A DNA stretch of 64,000 nt, from contig JAFLCP010000010.1 in the NCBI GenBank assembly GCA_017303505.1, positions 1 to 64,000 of the forward strand, given 5' to 3'. Of this stretch, positions 39,665 to 48,842 are shown one piece after another (the first letter of the stretch is position 1; every line of letters starts with the position of its first letter). Made by a program: the position numbers and the translations under genes. The DNA is from Planctomycetota bacterium (lineage in GTDB: Bacteria > Planctomycetota > Planctomycetia > Pirellulales > Pirellulaceae). A model generated the notes under the pieces. The model worked only from the letters and a program-made list of their open reading frames with translations. It was not told the origin of the DNA and did no database searches.

Positions 39665-40417
39665 TCACTTGCGATTGGATCGATACTGTCCGGGCGAGAC
39701 TCCAAAGTGCTTACGAAACGAATAGATAAACGCGCTGACCGATTCGAAGCCCAACTCCAGAGCGACTTCAGTGATATTCCGTTCTGATGCCAATAGCTGC
39801 AGGGCATGCATCATCGTTACTTGACTTCTCCAGCGCGATAGCGGCAGCCCAAGCTCTTTTGAAAATACTCGTTGCATGGTGCGGAGACTAGTGCCACATT
39901 CTTCACACAGTTCAGCCAGCGATTGATCCGTACCAGGATTATCGAGCAATACCGAAGCTAGTTTTCTGGCTCGTGGGTCGTTTGGCATGGGAACCATGAG
40001 CGGAAATGGACTGAGTTTCTGGACTTGGAAGATCAGAAACTCAAGCAGGTTTCGCTGTTCGTCCGAGTCTGATTTGATGATACCAATGTTGCAGACGTGG
40101 AGGATGAGTTCACGAACGAGCGATGGGATTTCGTAAGCAGTGCAGGGGAGATCTATTCCTGTTTCGGGGCGCGATTCAAAATAAACCGTTTGCAGAAAGG
40201 CTCGCCCGTACATTTTGATGGAATGCGTTTGGCCAGCGGGAATCCAGATGGCTCGGTTCGTGGGGACCACCCAGCAATGATTTGGGGTCTCAACGGCGAT
40301 CACTCCTTCGCTGGCATAAACCAATTGAGACCAGGAATGGGAATGTGACTCGATCTTATGACCGGGAGAAAAGCGGGCGGAAAAAGTCCGGATCTGAAGA
40401 TGGCGTGGATTCGACAT
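39665..40417 (-). CDS. AraC-family transcriptional regulator
   Basis: 250 residues. N-terminal cupin-like sensor (ESHSHSWSQLVYASEGVIAV; AIWIPAGQTHSI) and a C-terminal double HTH: SLAELCEECGTSLRTMQRVF and NITEVALELGFESVSAFIYS with FRKHFGVSPGQYR. The cupin histidines suggest a metal- or small-ligand-binding pocket. It is divergent from the VOC/DUF1801 pair (40512 onward), with 94 bases between starts, so it may regulate that pair. Confidence 0.9.
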   Translation of the reverse strand: MSNPRHLQIRTFSARFSPGHKIESHSHSWSQLVYASEGVIAVETPNHCWVVPTNRAIWIPAGQTHSIKMYGRAFLQTVYFESRPETGIDLPCTAYEIPSLVRELILHVCNIGIIKSDSDEQRNLLEFLIFQVQKLSPFPLMVPMPNDPRARKLASVLLDNPGTDQSLAELCEECGTSLRTMQRVFSKELGLPLSRWRSQVTMMHALQLLASERNITEVALELGFESVSAFIYSFRKHFGVSPGQYRSNRK

Positions 40418-40511
40418 AAGGCGTCATGGTATCGTTAGTGCGTCACGATTGGAATGGCTAAGATGGGCCTATCAAGTGACGATCCCAGCCCATTTCCTCA
40501 GGAGTTCTATT

Positions 40512-40892
40512 GTGCACGCCAACAACGTATGCCATTTTGCCATTCATGCCGACGATGTCGCTCGAGCAAAGGACTTTTATCACAAAGTGTTTGGCTGGCA
40601 GTTCGAAGAATGGGGGCCGCCAGATTTTTACTTGATTCACACCGGCAACGCGCAGAATCCTGGAATCTTAGGGGCACTACAGAAAAGAACCGCACCGTTG
40701 GGAACTGGATTCAACGGCTATGAATGCTCGATTTCAGTGGAGGATGTCAAGAAAATGGAAGCCACGATACTGAACCATGGAGGCACCATCGTCGTGAAGC
40801 CAGTTGAGATTCCAACCGTGGGTGTGCTTATCAAGTTTGCAGATACCGAGGGAAACGTTGCCTGTGCCATTCAGTACTACAAGAAAGGCTAA
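40512..40892 (+). CDS. VOC (glyoxalase/dioxygenase-like) family protein
   Basis: 126 residues from GTG 40512, with AGGAG 7 bases upstream. The βαβββ unit is visible: CHFAIHADDVARAKDFYHKV, FGWQFEEW, DFYLIHTG, then SISVEDVKKMEATILNHGGT and LIKFADTEGNVACAIQYY. It matches the YdeA/CatD-like VOC enzymes of unknown substrate; metal ligands are likely His and Glu/Gln. Two bases separate it from the DUF1801 gene: same operon. Confidence 0.86.
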   Translation: MHANNVCHFAIHADDVARAKDFYHKVFGWQFEEWGPPDFYLIHTGNAQNPGILGALQKRTAPLGTGFNGYECSISVEDVKKMEATILNHGGTIVVKPVEIPTVGVLIKFADTEGNVACAIQYYKKG

Positions 40893-40893
40893 C

Positions 40894-41340
40894 ATGGCTG
40901 GTTCGAAAAATGAAACGGAGCTCATTCTTCGTGAGCTGATGCGAGGTCGAGAAGAAGATGTTATCAAGATAGCACTTGCGGCGCGCAAGGCCGTGCTCAA
41001 GGCAGCTGGGAAGTGTAGCGAAATCATCTATGAGACCTACTGCATCTCCAATGCATTTACTTTCACTGGGAAGCAAGGGCAGGGTTTTATTCATATTGCG
41101 ACTTATGCGGAGCATGTGAATATGGGCTTCGATCGAGGCACGGAGCTCGATGATTCTGACAGTCGTTTGGCTGGCACGGGTAAGCTCATTCGTCACATTC
41201 GGCTAAAGAGTATCGCGGATAGTCGTGACCCAGCGGTGGTCCGACTGATAGAGCAGGCCGTGGAGCAAGGGCGAGCCATGGCTGATGCGAAGGGGGGATC
41301 TGCCGAGCCGATTGTGGTGGTGAAGCGTCGCCAAAAATGA
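40894..41340 (+). CDS. DUF1801-domain protein
   Basis: 148 residues from ATG 40894 (a longer open frame upstream overlaps the VOC gene and is not used). Family-type sequence: IALAARKAVLKAAGKCSEII, FIHIATYAEHVNMGFDRGTE and GTGKLIRHIRLKSI. DUF1801/YdhG-like proteins bind iron-type cofactors in some cases but are otherwise uncharacterised. Translationally linked to the VOC gene. Confidence 0.82.
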   Translation: MAGSKNETELILRELMRGREEDVIKIALAARKAVLKAAGKCSEIIYETYCISNAFTFTGKQGQGFIHIATYAEHVNMGFDRGTELDDSDSRLAGTGKLIRHIRLKSIADSRDPAVVRLIEQAVEQGRAMADAKGGSAEPIVVVKRRQK

Positions 41341-41421
41341 AAACAGTCTTCGGCTTCATAGGGAAAGCAGGCTAGAAGCCGAACCACCAACGGTTGCATT
41401 TTTGCTAAAGGGGTAGGGGAG

Positions 41422-41706
41422 TTATCCTTCCACGATCAGACCGCGATAGATCGCACCGCGGTGCCTATACTTGGCAACATCTTGGTAGGCGGGGCTGTTA
41501 TACCACTGCAGAGCCGTTTCTATGCTAGGGAACTCGGCGATGACGACTCCTTCAACATCTGGACCTTCCAGAGTTACGTGGGGTCCATAGGCAGACAGGA
41601 CTTTAATGGGAACACCATCCAGAGTAGCAGCAACTTTAGCCCAATACTCTTCGAGTTCGTTTTGGTCGAGTGTTTGTTCACGAATAAAGATCATATAAGC
41701 GGGCAT
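41422..41706 (-). CDS. DUF1330-domain protein
   Basis: 94 residues: AYMIFIREQTLDQNELEEYW, LSAYGPHVTLEGPDVEGVVI and FPSIETALQWYNSPAYQDV, the ferredoxin-like fold of DUF1330 (dimeric alpha-beta barrel superfamily). Role unknown. It lies 45 bases downstream of the SDR gene in the same direction, so it may be co-transcribed with it. Confidence 0.87.
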   Translation of the reverse strand: MPAYMIFIREQTLDQNELEEYWAKVAATLDGVPIKVLSAYGPHVTLEGPDVEGVVIAEFPSIETALQWYNSPAYQDVAKYRHRGAIYRGLIVEG

Positions 41707-41751
41707 ACGAATATTCTCAGTGCGGGGTAATTGACGTAGGGAATTGAACGA

Positions 41752-42504
41752 TCAGAGGCCACCAGTTGCATGAATGATCTCGCCTGTCAACCAACTTGAT
41801 TCCTCCGAAGCCAGGAAGACCACAACTCGCGCGATATCGAGCGGCTTGCCAATGCGCCCCAGGGGCGTCATGCGGACGAGCGATTTTTCAAAATCGCTAT
41901 CAACGCCGTACAAGCCTGCCTCTTTGGTCCCTTCACTTAGCGTAGCTCCCGGATTTACCGAGTTGACTCGAATTCTTCGCGGGGCAAGTTCTTTGGCCAG
42001 CACCCCAGTGATGGCATCAAGTCCGCTTTTTGAAGCAGCGTAGATCGAGTATTCCGCTGGAAGGGATCTGGAAGCTGCTGAGCCTATGTTGATGATGCTT
42101 CCTCCCGCCTCTCTAAAGTGCTTGAGTGATTCACGAATCGTTAGCAAGAGCCCAAGTAAATTGATATTTATTTCTCGATGGAACTCAGTTTCCGTTATGT
42201 CGGAAATCGGCATGGCTTTGTATACACCAGCATTGTTGACCAGAATGTCCAGCGAACCAAATGCGTTGGTCGCTTGCTCGAGCATACGGCGAACATCAGA
42301 GGAATTCGAAACATCACCCTGAATCGCGATCGCTTGTCCGCCGTTGGCAACTATTTCGCGAACAACCGCATCTGCGCCATTGGTGTCAGACGAATAATTC
42401 ACAACGACCGCTGCTCCGGCGGCGGCAAGCTCTAGAGCAATGCCTGCACCAATCCCTTTGGAACCACCTGTGACTAGTGCCGTCTTGGTTTGCAACTTTA
42501 ACAT
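41752..42504 (-). CDS. Short-chain dehydrogenase/reductase
   Basis: 250 residues from ATG 42504, with GGAGG 8 bases upstream (a longer frame to 42564 is not used). Classical [16 protein letters not shown] (NAD(P)-binding TGxxxGIG), [12 protein letters not shown] (catalytic Ser), YSIYAASK (YxxxK) and [14 protein letters not shown]. The N in VVVNYSSD at the end of β2 suggests NADP(H). FabG-like; probable 3-ketoacyl or alcohol substrate. Confidence 0.92.
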   Translation of the reverse strand: MLKLQTKTALVTGGSKGIGAGIALELAAAGAAVVVNYSSDTNGADAVVREIVANGGQAIAIQGDVSNSSDVRRMLEQATNAFGSLDILVNNAGVYKAMPISDITETEFHREININLLGLLLTIRESLKHFREAGGSIINIGSAASRSLPAEYSIYAASKSGLDAITGVLAKELAPRRIRVNSVNPGATLSEGTKEAGLYGVDSDFEKSLVRMTPLGRIGKPLDIARVVVFLASEESSWLTGEIIHATGGL

Positions 42505-42570
42505 GATTTTGTCCTCCTGCGACTTTGACACGTTCGATTGAGGACTGTGACAACATTTATGCAATTTTTT

Positions 42571-43452
42571 TCAGTTTAGGTGCAATGTGTCACGGATAGT
42601 GGGCTGTGCCAGCATTCGACGCAACCATAGAACTTGATCTTTCGGCTCTAAGAAGGGATGGTCGCGAAATATAGCTGCGTATTGCTGATTCATTTCGTTT
42701 TCTACTTGGGCATATGTCTCAGCGGCGACTTCGCGAATCTTGTTTAAATGGGGGGACGAAAATACCATTTTTTCTGCGTCAACATGGCCGGCTTCGATAA
42801 ACCCCTTCGTCTTCTTGTGACAACGGCAAGGGTTGTTGGTATTGATCAGGCCACATTGCTGGTTCATGAACTGATATAACTCCCGCCGTGCACGGGATAG
42901 GCTTTGGCGAAAGTTGTCTGGGGAAATTTCTAGTATTTCACTACCTGTAGCGTCGCTAGCTCCCAAGATTTCTGCCAAGACGAAAACCAGTCGCTGTTTA
43001 CGATCGAGGCACAAAAGCATGCCCGTTGTACAGGAAATTTTCGCTTCTTCTACGAGCAAGGGGACTTCAACAGGCACCGTCTTCGGATCAGGAAGATCTA
43101 GGTCGGGTGTGCCGTTAATGGCATCGGCATAGGCTGAAAACGATTGACTTTGAGTTTCGGCCATTCTCCGTTTCAAGTTCAGGACATGATTCGCCACGAT
43201 ACGATAGAGCCAAGTACGGAACTTGCTTTTGCCAGAGAATGTACCGAGACGGGTTATGGCTATAATTAGGATTTCTTGCGTAACCTCTTCGGCATCGTGC
43301 GGATGAAACACCATTCGAATAGCAATATTGTAAATCCAGGCTTGGTGGCGAAGGATGAGTTTCTCTAACGCTGCCTGACTTCCGTTTTTGGATTGTTCTA
43401 TGAGTTCGCAATCGGTGGAATCGTCGATAACTTCGGCAAAGGGATTATACAT
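42571..43452 (-). CDS. ECF sigma factor with Cys-rich C-terminal extension
   Basis: 293 residues, about 100 longer than a core ECF sigma. Region 2: QAALEKLILRHQAWIYNIAI, HPHDAEEVTQEILIIAITRL and FRTWLYRIVANHVLNLKRRM; region 4: CLDRKQRLVFVLAEILGASD and EILEISPDNFRQSLSRARRE. After that comes NNPCRCHKKTKGFIEAG (C-x-C-H-K, a zinc-ribbon-like motif seen in some ECF families) and a 90-residue helical tail. No anti-sigma gene adjoins it; the tail may take that role, as in other one-component ECF families. The next gene in the same direction upstream is the HEATH peptidase. Confidence 0.87.
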   Translation of the reverse strand: MYNPFAEVIDDSTDCELIEQSKNGSQAALEKLILRHQAWIYNIAIRMVFHPHDAEEVTQEILIIAITRLGTFSGKSKFRTWLYRIVANHVLNLKRRMAETQSQSFSAYADAINGTPDLDLPDPKTVPVEVPLLVEEAKISCTTGMLLCLDRKQRLVFVLAEILGASDATGSEILEISPDNFRQSLSRARRELYQFMNQQCGLINTNNPCRCHKKTKGFIEAGHVDAEKMVFSSPHLNKIREVAAETYAQVENEMNQQYAAIFRDHPFLEPKDQVLWLRRMLAQPTIRDTLHLN

Positions 43453-43566
43453 TGTTCGAACTCATTGCAAGCTTCTAGCGTTTTGTCAGTGCGATGTGTA
43501 TTTTTCTATACGACACTTTGTCAAGCGACAGCCCAGCATTCAAGACTAGTGCGCAAAACTGGACTA

Positions 43567-44664
43567 CTATTTATCGGCAGTTGGCGGGCTAGGCATGGAC
43601 TCATAGAAAGGACTCATCAATGTAAATCGAGCTCGCACAATCTCCGAGTTCATTGGATCGTGCAGCAACACTTCACGGTCACCGTCTAAAACGGAGATCC
43701 GAAAAGGCTGTTTTAGCTTCTGGGTTAGGTGGTAAACGGTAAAATATTCCGCGAGATCTTCGGTACGTGCTGAACTTCCATAGAGTGACACAAATGGTGT
43801 GCGGCCCAGAGCTTCATAGATTTCCTTCATTTTCGATGCATCCACCAGCTTGCCACCTTGTCGAAAGCGAATCGACAGCAATCCCTGGTCCAAGTATCGA
43901 TTGATGGGAGTTCTGGCATCCTCCCAAACGCCTGCAGTGAATGGAGTGGCAGAGTTATTGGGTGGGATTGAGGGATCTGGGGGTAGCGTTGGGGTGACTT
44001 GGCAAATCGCATCCACGATGTGAGTCGCTTCGTGCAGGAATACATACTGAAGTGCCGTGATGTTTCCGATTTCGGTTCGCAACGAAAATGTAGTTACTCG
44101 TCGATCGAAACACGAGCTTTCCTTTTCTGTCATCCATTCACTCGCGGACTGGTGGAGAATACTTGCCCGAATGGCAATGTCAAAGAGCGGATAGGATTCA
44201 CTTGACGTGACCATCGAGGTCAACGCAGTATTGGGCATATTGTTCAAGAAACTTATGTGGCGTAACCTCTGCTTGAGAATGCTTTGATGTAAAGGGGGCA
44301 AGATTGCTGTCGCTTCAGCGAACTTTTGTCGTTCGTCGTCGGTTAAAAGATGGGAACTGGGCGACAGTCCTGCCTCACGAAAAATAGAGAGCACACTTTC
44401 AGGTGCGTCCCCTATCCGTTCGGTCAAATTTTTGTGCGGGTCAAGACCCAATTGACGCTGTATCGAATTGACTTCGTGGGCCTCTGCATGATGGACCTTT
44501 TCTTGAGCATACAAATCCATGGCTGTGATCAAAAATGAGAGGTTTATGCCTAGGCAAAAAAAACAGCACAAAACATGGTGTTGCTGCTCTCGTCGTGTCG
44601 TTGTGGGCATTGTAGGCTCGGATAGGAAAGTTGATTCTGGTTGATATTGCCTGGCAATTGTCAT
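43567..44664 (-). CDS. Exported or membrane-anchored HEATH-motif metallopeptidase
   Basis: 365 residues from ATG 44664, with GGAG 9 bases upstream. A hydrophobic signal/anchor at about 30-50 (HVLCCFFCLGINLSFLITAM). The zinc motif is YVFLHEATHIVDAICQ (HExxH), with a later E in SSARTEDLAEYFTVYHLTQK as a likely third ligand: a zincin layout. No close family recognised. It lies 115 bases upstream of the ECF sigma gene on the same strand; envelope-stress proteolysis is a guess. Confidence 0.72.
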   Translation of the reverse strand: MTIARQYQPESTFLSEPTMPTTTRREQQHHVLCCFFCLGINLSFLITAMDLYAQEKVHHAEAHEVNSIQRQLGLDPHKNLTERIGDAPESVLSIFREAGLSPSSHLLTDDERQKFAEATAILPPLHQSILKQRLRHISFLNNMPNTALTSMVTSSESYPLFDIAIRASILHQSASEWMTEKESSCFDRRVTTFSLRTEIGNITALQYVFLHEATHIVDAICQVTPTLPPDPSIPPNNSATPFTAGVWEDARTPINRYLDQGLLSIRFRQGGKLVDASKMKEIYEALGRTPFVSLYGSSARTEDLAEYFTVYHLTQKLKQPFRISVLDGDREVLLHDPMNSEIVRARFTLMSPFYESMPSPPTADK

Positions 44665-45055
44665 GAAAACGTTCTCCACAGGTTGGATTACGATTTTACT
44701 AATGATGGGATATGGCTAGGGCGATGACTGCGTAATTTTGCAGGTGCTTCTGCTTTCCTTGGACACATCATCTTGGTGACTGTGACAAACGGGATCAAAG
44801 TTTTGTAGAAGAAACTCGTTCGTTTCAGCCTTTCGATTGCATTGAGAGAGAAAATTTCCCGGCAGATCCGACCGTTAATGCCACCGATTTCTGTTTCACT
44901 TGTTTAATGACACCTGGTACTGAGATTCGTAGGAAAAAGGAATCATACTTGTAACACGGGTGCCGTAAGCTGACAAACCAATGGACCAAGCGGCTGCTAT
45001 CATTTTGGGATTGGCGGGAAATTGCGAAGAGGTGCTGCTGTTGCTATGCAAGCGA
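44665..45055. other. Gene-free stretch
   Basis: Only short unconvincing frames, one of them overlapping the next gene. Confidence 0.4.
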
Positions 45056-45427
45056 TTATTGTTGTGCGGGGAACCTACCGTCGCGAGCCATTTGGAAAAC
45101 GAGCAAGAAAACGAATGCTACAAATGCCAGAAAGAGCAACCCCAAGACGATACCTACCCCGGCTGGTAAAGCAATTCCTTTTTGTCCTCTTCGATGTGCG
45201 GAGATGAGGGCCACAACCCCAGATGCCGTGCCCGCAATCACAATCAAAATTGGAATTAGGCCAATCATGAATTTCAACAGACGGATGTCATCAGGATTTC
45301 CTTCACTTTGACCTGGTTGGGAATGTGTTGCGAGGAATCCGAAATTTAGGATACAACCGAACGCCAAGGCAATAAGCGGGGCAAGGGCGCTTGCCTTTGC
45401 TAAGGTTGAGCACGTCTCGTTTTTCAT
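45056..45427 (-). CDS. Small membrane protein (DUF4190-like)
   Basis: 123 residues with three spans (ASALAPLIALAFGCILNFGF, FMIGLIPILIVIAGTASGVV, AGVGIVLGLLFLAFVAFVFL). The SAHRRGQKG loop between spans 2 and 3 is typical of DUF4190-type proteins of unknown function. Confidence 0.68.
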   Translation of the reverse strand: MKNETCSTLAKASALAPLIALAFGCILNFGFLATHSQPGQSEGNPDDIRLLKFMIGLIPILIVIAGTASGVVALISAHRRGQKGIALPAGVGIVLGLLFLAFVAFVFLLVFQMARDGRFPAQQ

Positions 45428-45839
45428 GTTTGTTCCTCACAATTCGACGCATCTTCAACGCTTTGCGTAACGCGGACTAATAAGGACTGGAATTGGAAAA
45501 GTATCTAGTTTTTACTGAGCACATTTCTTACACAACTTACAGGGATTTTTCAAGGAAATAAGTTTGTTGACAGGGGATACGAAATGTTGACTTTGATTTG
45601 TAGTCTTCAGGATTCTGTGAGACTCCAACATCTAATCATCCAAACGCGCAATTTACAGCCAAAGCAGGCGCTCAAGATCTACCCTGCTTGTTGAAGCCCT
45701 TAGTGCTGTGTATCGTCAACGAAAAGCAGGGAAGGCGATTTTGTTTTGCATTAGAACGTCCTGACGCGATTGAGTGGTGTTTTGGCAAATGACCAAGTAA
45801 AAGCCTACTCTGCTTTGAAATTCTATGGAGTGCACAAGA
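45428..45839. other. Gene-free stretch before msrA
   Basis: No gene seen. AT-rich; contains no clear promoter that I can defend. Confidence 0.4.
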
Positions 45840-46493
45840 ATGGTTCGATCAATCAGTACAATATTTGGGCCGCCCATTGGAGTGACTTTCCTAGTCGCCT
45901 CCATCACCGTGCTCGCAGGTTGTGCTAAACAGCCTGAGCAAACCCAATCAAGTTCGAAGGTAGAAACACAAGTGGAGCCCAACATGAAAACGGAGAAGGC
46001 GATCTTGGCGGGTGGATGTTTCTGGGGAATGGAAGATCTATTTCGCAAGCAACCAGGCGTCATTTCAACTCGGGTTGGTTATTCGGGTGGCGATGTAAAA
46101 AACGCCACGTACGAGAATCATGGTACCCATGCCGAATCGATCGAAGTAGTTTTCGATCCTTCGCAGACCGATTTTCGCAAGTTGCTGGAGTTCTTTTTCC
46201 AGATCCATGATCCCACTACCAAGAATCGGCAAGGTAACGATCGTGGAACTTCCTATCGGTCCGCTATCTACTATACCAGTGAAGAGCAAAAGCGAGTTGC
46301 GTTAGACACGATCGCAGATGTCGACGCCTCTGGTTTGTGGCCAGGCAAGGTGGTAACAGAGGTTGAACCCTTTGGTGAGTTTTGGGAAGCAGAGCCAGAG
46401 CATCAAGATTATCTGGAGCGTTACCGAGATGGATACACTTGTCATTTCCCGAGGAAAGAATGGGTTTTGCCCAAACGCTCGTCGGCAAAGTGA
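45840..46493 (+). CDS. msrA: Lipoprotein peptide-methionine (S)-S-oxide reductase
   Basis: 217 residues from ATG 45840, with GGAG 9 bases upstream. Signal peptide with lipobox VLAGC (lipidation expected at that Cys), a linker, then the MsrA domain: [20 protein letters not shown] (GCFWG nucleophile Cys), [26 protein letters not shown] and [20 protein letters not shown] then [11 protein letters not shown]. The resolving Cys near the C-terminus found in some MsrA is not obvious. It repairs oxidised methionine in envelope proteins and would need an outside reductant. Confidence 0.94.
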   Translation: MVRSISTIFGPPIGVTFLVASITVLAGCAKQPEQTQSSSKVETQVEPNMKTEKAILAGGCFWGMEDLFRKQPGVISTRVGYSGGDVKNATYENHGTHAESIEVVFDPSQTDFRKLLEFFFQIHDPTTKNRQGNDRGTSYRSAIYYTSEEQKRVALDTIADVDASGLWPGKVVTEVEPFGEFWEAEPEHQDYLERYRDGYTCHFPRKEWVLPKRSSAK

Positions 46494-46837
46494 TGAGCCG
46501 TTTCATGCTGTAAATCAACTGAACAAGCGTAATGGTTGTTCTTGACGCCCGCTAAAGCGAATAGCGAATTGAAGATTTTCGATTGTCTGTTGCCGTTGAA
46601 CATCGAGCCCCCGTTAAGTTTCTCACCCGCCGTTGTGACAGGTATTCATTATACGGGCCAAGTACCGGGGCGAGTTCGGGGCAGGGCCGTCGGGCTCTGC
46701 GGGCAAGGTGATCCTGTTGCAATTTTGAAGAAGCCACCGTTTTTGAGAATTTTTCGATTTCCGCGAACCAGGTCGTTTTTCTCAACGACTACTGTTGTAG
46801 ATGCAATGGTTGCGAAGGATGGCGGAAAAGACGGAAA
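46494..46837. other. Gene-free stretch before the ECF operon
   Basis: No gene. Contains short G-C-rich self-complementary bits (GGGGCGAGTTCGGGGC region) only. Probably the ECF operon's promoter region; no motif I would name. Confidence 0.4.
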
Positions 46838-47371
46838 ATGACGCAAGAATCTGAATCAAACCTCGTCGTTCGCTGCCAACTTGGTGACCGCGACGCCTGG
46901 GAAAGTCTCGTTATGCGTTGGCATCCAAGGTTGTGGCGATTCATTTTTGGCATGTTGGGAAATCGTCCGACTGCTGAAGATGCATTGCAAGATACCTGGC
47001 TGCAAATTGTTCGGTCCTTGATTCGTTTGCGAGAACCAGAACGTCTTGAAGCGTGGATGTATCAGATCGCCCGGCGAGTGATTGCAGATCGACTCCGGGA
47101 ACAGTACCGACGACCCGCTTCCGAGGCATTCATCGATATGGCTGAAGAACCTGTTGAGTTGGGTGCCATCGAAGCCTTGGATTCGCTTCGATCTGCTTTG
47201 ATCCAATTGCATCCAAGCGATCGAGAATCTGTCGTCTTGTATTACCTTGAAGGAAAGACTCTGGATGAAGTTGCGGCGATTTGCAATGTGCCCAGTGGGA
47301 CCATTAAATCGCGGTTGCATCGCGCCCGTTGTCAACTTGGAAAAATTTTGAAGAAGGAAAGCGGTTTATGA
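46838..47371 (+). CDS. ECF sigma factor
   Basis: 177 residues. Region 2: DRDAWESLVMRWHPRLWRFI, RPTAEDALQDTWLQIVRSLI, LEAWMYQIARRVIADRLREQ; region 4: LHPSDRESVVLYYLEGKTLD, EVAAICNVPSGTIKSRLHRA. The last codons overlap the next gene by ATGA. Its membrane-protein partner is the likely anti-sigma. Confidence 0.93.
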   Translation: MTQESESNLVVRCQLGDRDAWESLVMRWHPRLWRFIFGMLGNRPTAEDALQDTWLQIVRSLIRLREPERLEAWMYQIARRVIADRLREQYRRPASEAFIDMAEEPVELGAIEALDSLRSALIQLHPSDRESVVLYYLEGKTLDEVAAICNVPSGTIKSRLHRARCQLGKILKKESGL

Positions 47372-47874
47372 ACAGCGTCGATAGTTGCGATCACGTCCCA
47401 AACATGGATGCCGCATTGCGAATTGTCACAGGTGAACTTTCAACGAAAAAACGCTGGCTGTACCGCGCGTTAGCGCTGGTGATCTTTGTTTGGGTAATGG
47501 CGTTGTCGTCAATGTGGCTAACTGAACCTACAGGCTTGCCTGCCTCAACCAACGTTGCCTTTGCAGCAATGCTGGTCCTTGGTTTCGGATGGGTTGGGGT
47601 CTTACTTTGGATTCTAACTCGGCGAAGTTGTCCAACAGCGATCGATAGGATCGCAACCGGCTGGATGGCAACTTTGGCTTGCAGTGTTTCGTTAGTTCTT
47701 TCAGTAGCGATTGCGGCGATCCGGAATAACTCGTGGGCTGCTCTTACATTGGCAGTCACCGGCCTGCCGATACTTCTTGCGGCGTTACTATTGCTGAGTT
47801 CAGGGTATACTTTGCGCCGAAGTTTGCTGGAGCGTCTTAAAGCATCCAACATGGCCGAAAGTGAGAAAGTGTAG
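47368..47874 (+). CDS. Membrane protein, probable anti-sigma partner
   Basis: 168 residues from ATG 47368, overlapping the sigma gene by 4 bases. A short cytosolic N-terminus with a Cys/His pair (DSCDHVPNMDAALRIVTGEL) and four spans (ALALVIFVWVMALSSMWL, NVAFAAMLVLGFGWVGVLLW, TLACSVSLVLSVAIAAI, LAVTGLPILLAALLLLSSG). The translational coupling and topology suggest sigma sequestration; no known domain. Confidence 0.75.
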   Translation: MNSVDSCDHVPNMDAALRIVTGELSTKKRWLYRALALVIFVWVMALSSMWLTEPTGLPASTNVAFAAMLVLGFGWVGVLLWILTRRSCPTAIDRIATGWMATLACSVSLVLSVAIAAIRNNSWAALTLAVTGLPILLAALLLLSSGYTLRRSLLERLKASNMAESEKV

Positions 47875-48043
47875 AAGGTCAGTGTTGCGAGAAGGAAGCT
47901 CGTTGCGAGTATTACCCCTTGAGCTTAATGTTTGCAATTGCTGACTTCCACTCCATACTTCACGTGTCGACAGTATTTTTGGGCAACAGCAAGCGGCGAT
48001 AGCGCTCTTGGATAGGCTTAACCCGCAACAGAGATTGAATGAG

Positions 48044-48712
48044 ATGAAGGTATACAAAAAACTAATTCCAAGCCAAATTTTCAAGCGCTTGGCCCATGCT
48101 GATATCTTCGAAATTGGAAAGGTCAGCGATGTGCCAAATTTGTATATCTTTTTCGGCGGCTCAGGCATTGAAGAATCTGTTTACCAAGAACGGGCTAAGA
48201 CGCTCATGACTCTATTCGATTCGTCGATAGCGAGACTTGAGCAGAGGAACATTAATGCGGTTTTGGTGTTTGTTACATCACCTTACGACGTATCCTTTGA
48301 TCAAATCGCTTCCGATAGTGAATTAGCACAAAAATTCGAACGGCATGTGCTGCAAGAATTGTGTAGTCAGTGGCAAAATTGCAAATTTTATTTGATGGCT
48401 TTCAGCGGTGGTGCGGCCTTGGCTCTGAATGGTTTGCACCGACATCCGAATTGCAGAGGTGCGGCTTTGTTTGGAGCCGATCAGTTCCCACTTCAGTGGA
48501 TGGGGCCTGAGTCCTGGCGACACCCGGTACAAATTTTTTGTGCGCGCGACGACCGGGTATGTAGTGCTCCTGCTACGCTCTCACGATTCAAGCAATTGGA
48601 GAAGACTGGGCAAGTCGAATGGATTGAATGTGCTTCAGGTGGGCATTCCTTGAAAAACTATATCGACAGCTTTTTCCTGCAGGCTTTCTACTTTGCGGAA
48701 ACGTGCTTTTGA
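48044..48712 (+). CDS. Alpha/beta-hydrolase-like protein
   Basis: 222 residues from ATG 48044 (a TTG at 48008 is possible). Visible triad: nucleophile elbow YLMAFSGGAALALNGL (G-free variant F-S-G-G), acid in IFCARDDRVCSAP and histidine in CASGGHSLKNYID. PNLYIFFGGSGIEESVYQER gives the oxyanion GG region. Fold call confident, substrate unknown. Single gene. Confidence 0.75.
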   Translation: MKVYKKLIPSQIFKRLAHADIFEIGKVSDVPNLYIFFGGSGIEESVYQERAKTLMTLFDSSIARLEQRNINAVLVFVTSPYDVSFDQIASDSELAQKFERHVLQELCSQWQNCKFYLMAFSGGAALALNGLHRHPNCRGAALFGADQFPLQWMGPESWRHPVQIFCARDDRVCSAPATLSRFKQLEKTGQVEWIECASGGHSLKNYIDSFFLQAFYFAETCF

Positions 48713-48842
48713 TCTTGATTAGCTAGTATCGCAGTTGATTTCATCGTATCTCGGTGCGGTGCCGCTGTTTTCGTTATGCCCATTCGGGGCTCGCTGAGAT
48801 GTCGCGAAGTTCGGCCTTAGTCAAGGTCGTCTATTGCAAGTT

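Noticed and set aside
40804..40893. Upstream extension of the DUF1801 gene
   Set aside because: It lies inside the VOC gene in another frame; the ATG at 40894 fits the family length.
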